DNA of 64,000 nucleotides. Source: Sycobia sp. Sy_11. Its lineage: Eukaryota; Arthropoda; Insecta; Hymenoptera; Epichrysomallidae. The stretch's first letter is position 1. Every line of letters starts with the position of its first letter. The DNA lies in NCBI GenBank assembly GCA_018907035.1, contig JACCIC010000038.1:3154001-3218000 (forward strand), given 5' to 3'. The position numbers and the translations under genes are program-made. Shown here in pieces: positions 61,506 to 64,000 of the stretch. The notes beneath the pieces were generated by a model, which saw nothing but the letters and a program-made list of their open reading frames with translations, made no database searches and was not told where the DNA came from.

Positions 61506-63239
61506 GAAGCGCAGCGGCCGCATAGCGCAACAACAGCAAAGGTTCCGAAAGGGTTGGGGGGATGGTCGGAGGTCATGCACCCGAATCTCATTGTATCCTG
61601 TATCTTTAAAACGAATCGATTAGTTCGTGTCGAGTTGGATAACTATATGGTGCGTAATAGGCTACGGAAACGAAAACGACCTGCAGCTGCATATAACCTA
61701 ACTTCGCATATCATTTTTCCAAGTTCGTTTAAAGAAAAGACGCGAATATGGAGCTCGGGGAAACCCATTAAATTATTCTTATTTCATTTCATTTTCGTGT
61801 AGATAACGCGCTCTTGTTTGAACATACCAATATATAGGAAGACAATGTCCAGTATCAATCAATTTGTCGTCCACCGCTTCACGGTACTTTTTCATCGTTT
61901 CTCTAGCGCGTTTATATTCGTCTAATAAACCTCTACTACACATGTATGAATATACAAATAGACACGTGTATATACTTAGTCATAAGGTTATATACCGTTT
62001 TGAACGCGGCCAATCAAAGCGATCCTGAATTTTTCTGCGCGTCATACTGCCTTGATCGGCTTTGCGGCCGTGTTACACAGGCGTACAGGCGCACACGCAC
62101 ACGCACACCCAAATTCTATAGAAAAACGAAGAGAGATAAAAAATTGCTCACTCGCACAGCGGCACGCTGAGCACCTACGACGCGAGACGCGCGAAGCTCT
62201 TCGCGCTTTACGAGGATCGTAAAGACGCGTCGGCATGAATTTTTATTATTACAAGTATAAGCAGGATGGGAGAGGGGTTGGAAAGGAGCGAGGGGCGGGG
62301 GCCGAATGTTCTCCCTTCGATGCGCCTCGCTTTTTCTCGTACGAGGACACTCAAGGGTTTCGAGAACGCAAACTTTCGTTACTTTATGTATATAAATTTC
62401 GGGTGCTCGGGACGCAGAACGATATCTCCCTTTTCCTCGTTTCGACGAAAACTCGGTATTTTACGGGAGTCGCGAGGCCAGATTTTTATTTAAATTCGGT
62501 ACTTCTCGAATGAGTAACGAGACAAGAGAAAGAAGGTAATTTTATTTCCCAGGCCGCTGTTTTTGCTAACGCGCCTCCGAGTGCCTTCGCGGATATCAAG
62601 TTTTACTTCTGATCGTATAAGCTCCGAAACCAGTTTGAGGTAGCCGATTGCTTACGCTCCCCGCCCCCGCCCCCACCACCGCCCGCACCGTACCTCGCAC
62701 CGCTCCGCGGGACGCGACAAAAGTTGACGTCGAGAGCGACGATAGAGCGGGAGAGGCGCGACATGCGGAGAATGTATTATCGTAAGCGAGATCCACGAGG
62801 ACGTTAGCTGCGCTACGACGTCGTAGGCTCGTCCTCCCTTCGCGAATCGCGTCCGGGGACGTATTATCGTCGTACGTCGAGTACGCGATAGAGACGCCAG
62901 TGTCATCGGGAGGGCGAGAAGACGCGATTCCAATTACGAGGCTCGTGTCGCAGAGCGCCGGGGCAAAGGAAAAGCCAACCGTCCAAGGGGAACGGCGCTC
63001 CGACGGCAATCAGATTTACGGGGGAGTTCCAACGAGATAAAAGGACGACGCGTCCGCGGCTGCGGAACTTTTCGCGACGCGAGCAAAGGGCGCGGATTGC
63101 AAAATGGAAAGAGGTAACGGAGCGCGACGTAAGTTCGCCCCGGGGCATCGAGGATTTTCGAGTCCTGTCGCGGGTCCGAGGGGGCGAGTGAGCCGACGAG
63201 GGGAGGAAACGGAGAAGAAAGGGGAGAAAGGGAAGGAGA

Positions 63240-63242
<3 letters not shown>
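61504..63242. other. Mixed stretch and CpG-rich island, no gene seen
   Basis: AT-richer to about 62150, then GC-rich from 62640 on. A minus-strand ATG in good context (MPRGELTSRS, about 63146) does not match the conserved TSHZ start MPRRKQ and its frame simply continues without a clear donor. Confidence 0.35.

Positions 63243-63279
<37 letters not shown>
63243..63279. repeat. (GA)18 microsatellite
   Basis: Uninterrupted GA run. Confidence 0.95.
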
Positions 63280-63282
<3 letters not shown>

Positions 63283-63557
63283 GTCGACCCCGTATTGACA
63301 GATATTTAAATGAATATTCCTCGGTCGTCGGGGGGTTGGTTCCTCTCGCGCTCTTTGAAATCAAAGCGGAGACAGCGCGGCGGCCGGGGAGGATGGGAGA
63401 GGGAGGTTCGTTTAGTAGACGCGCGCACCGATATAGCCTCCCTCTTTCTCTTCCCGCGCGCCCGCGTATGCGCGCGGAGCGCGCGGGATTTCACGTGTCA
63501 CGCGTCACGACGCTGACCGGTGCCGACGCTCCACCGGTTTTCAGCCTACGCGCACCG

Positions 63558-63606
<49 letters not shown>

Positions 63607-63941
63607 GAGATTCCTTCTCCCCGACCTGCTTCTTTTTGCTCCTTTATCGCTCTCCCGATGCCGGGGGACCGGTGCTTTTGCGCGCACCTGCCCCGACGCG
63701 CCTATACACGTATACTCCTTTTCCCGGGGATCCCATGTATGTATTATGTAGCTGCAGCTCGTGCTAGCCTTCCTCGCGGGAGTGCGCGCGGCCCTATTAT
63801 ATATCGTCGGCCACTGACGTGCTCTTGACGTCCTCTCCTCGTTGTCATATTCAGACTCGTACGATTACACTTCAAATTTATATATGGAATACTCACTCCT
63901 GCGCCCTTGCCCGCTTCTACCTCGTCTTTTCAGCAGTTATG

Positions 63942-63943
<2 letters not shown>
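63280..63943. other. CpG-rich island at the right end
   Basis: GC-rich DNA with overlapping frames around the (GA)n array at 63560-63600. No coding sequence recognised. Confidence 0.35.
63560..63600. repeat. (GA)20 microsatellite
   Basis: Uninterrupted GA run. Confidence 0.95.

Positions 63944-63979
<36 letters not shown>
63944..63979. repeat. (CT)18 microsatellite
   Basis: Uninterrupted CT run near the right edge. Confidence 0.95.
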
Positions 63980-63980
<1 letters not shown>

Positions 63981-64000
63981 ACGAAATAAGACATTTGCGT

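Overview
This window looks like insect chromosomal DNA, most likely from a hymenopteran (ant or bee). The insect call rests on one well-recognised gene, the teashirt/tiptop (tsh/tio) zinc-finger homeotic gene on the minus strand. The hymenopteran call is weaker. It rests on one tio/tsh-type protein that keeps a C-terminal zinc finger, on sharp alternation of AT-rich DNA with CpG-rich islands, and on very dense (GA)n, (TA)n and (CA)n arrays.

Layout. Positions 1-751 hold the tsh 3' UTR, with three AATAAA signals on the minus strand, and downstream DNA. Positions 752-4406 are the large last coding exon. Positions 4407-7464 are an intron with a GC-rich block (about 5100-5570) and a second GC/AGCGCG-rich block (about 6180-6700). 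Positions 7465-7717 are an upstream acidic coding exon whose splice sites and phase fit the last exon exactly. This exon also begins in mid-codon, so at least one more coding exon lies further 5' on the minus strand (higher coordinates). I could not find it in this window.

Positions 7718-64000 (56 kb) show no convincing protein-coding sequence on either strand. This is best read as the long 5' intron and regulatory landscape of tsh, possibly with intergenic DNA at the far end. It alternates AT-rich stretches with CpG-rich islands that carry short homeodomain-type motifs, and it contains about 45 di- or trinucleotide arrays. Nearly all the remaining open frames are translations of these arrays or stop-poor frames through CpG-rich DNA.

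The observations most worth a second look are: a recursive-splice-type junction (CAG|GTAAGC with a branch-point-like CTAAT and T-rich stretch) at 48794/48793 on the gene's strand; the proof from splice phase that the obvious ATG of the long exon is internal; a possible alternative promoter in the intron between the coding exons; a perfect 15-bp inverted repeat at 21171-21203; a GCCATTT cluster at 19930-20208; Hox/Exd-type composites at 20932 and 47856; and repeated pairing of (GA)n with (CT)n arrays of opposite polarity. No CRISPR array, rRNA, tRNA or intact transposon was seen.
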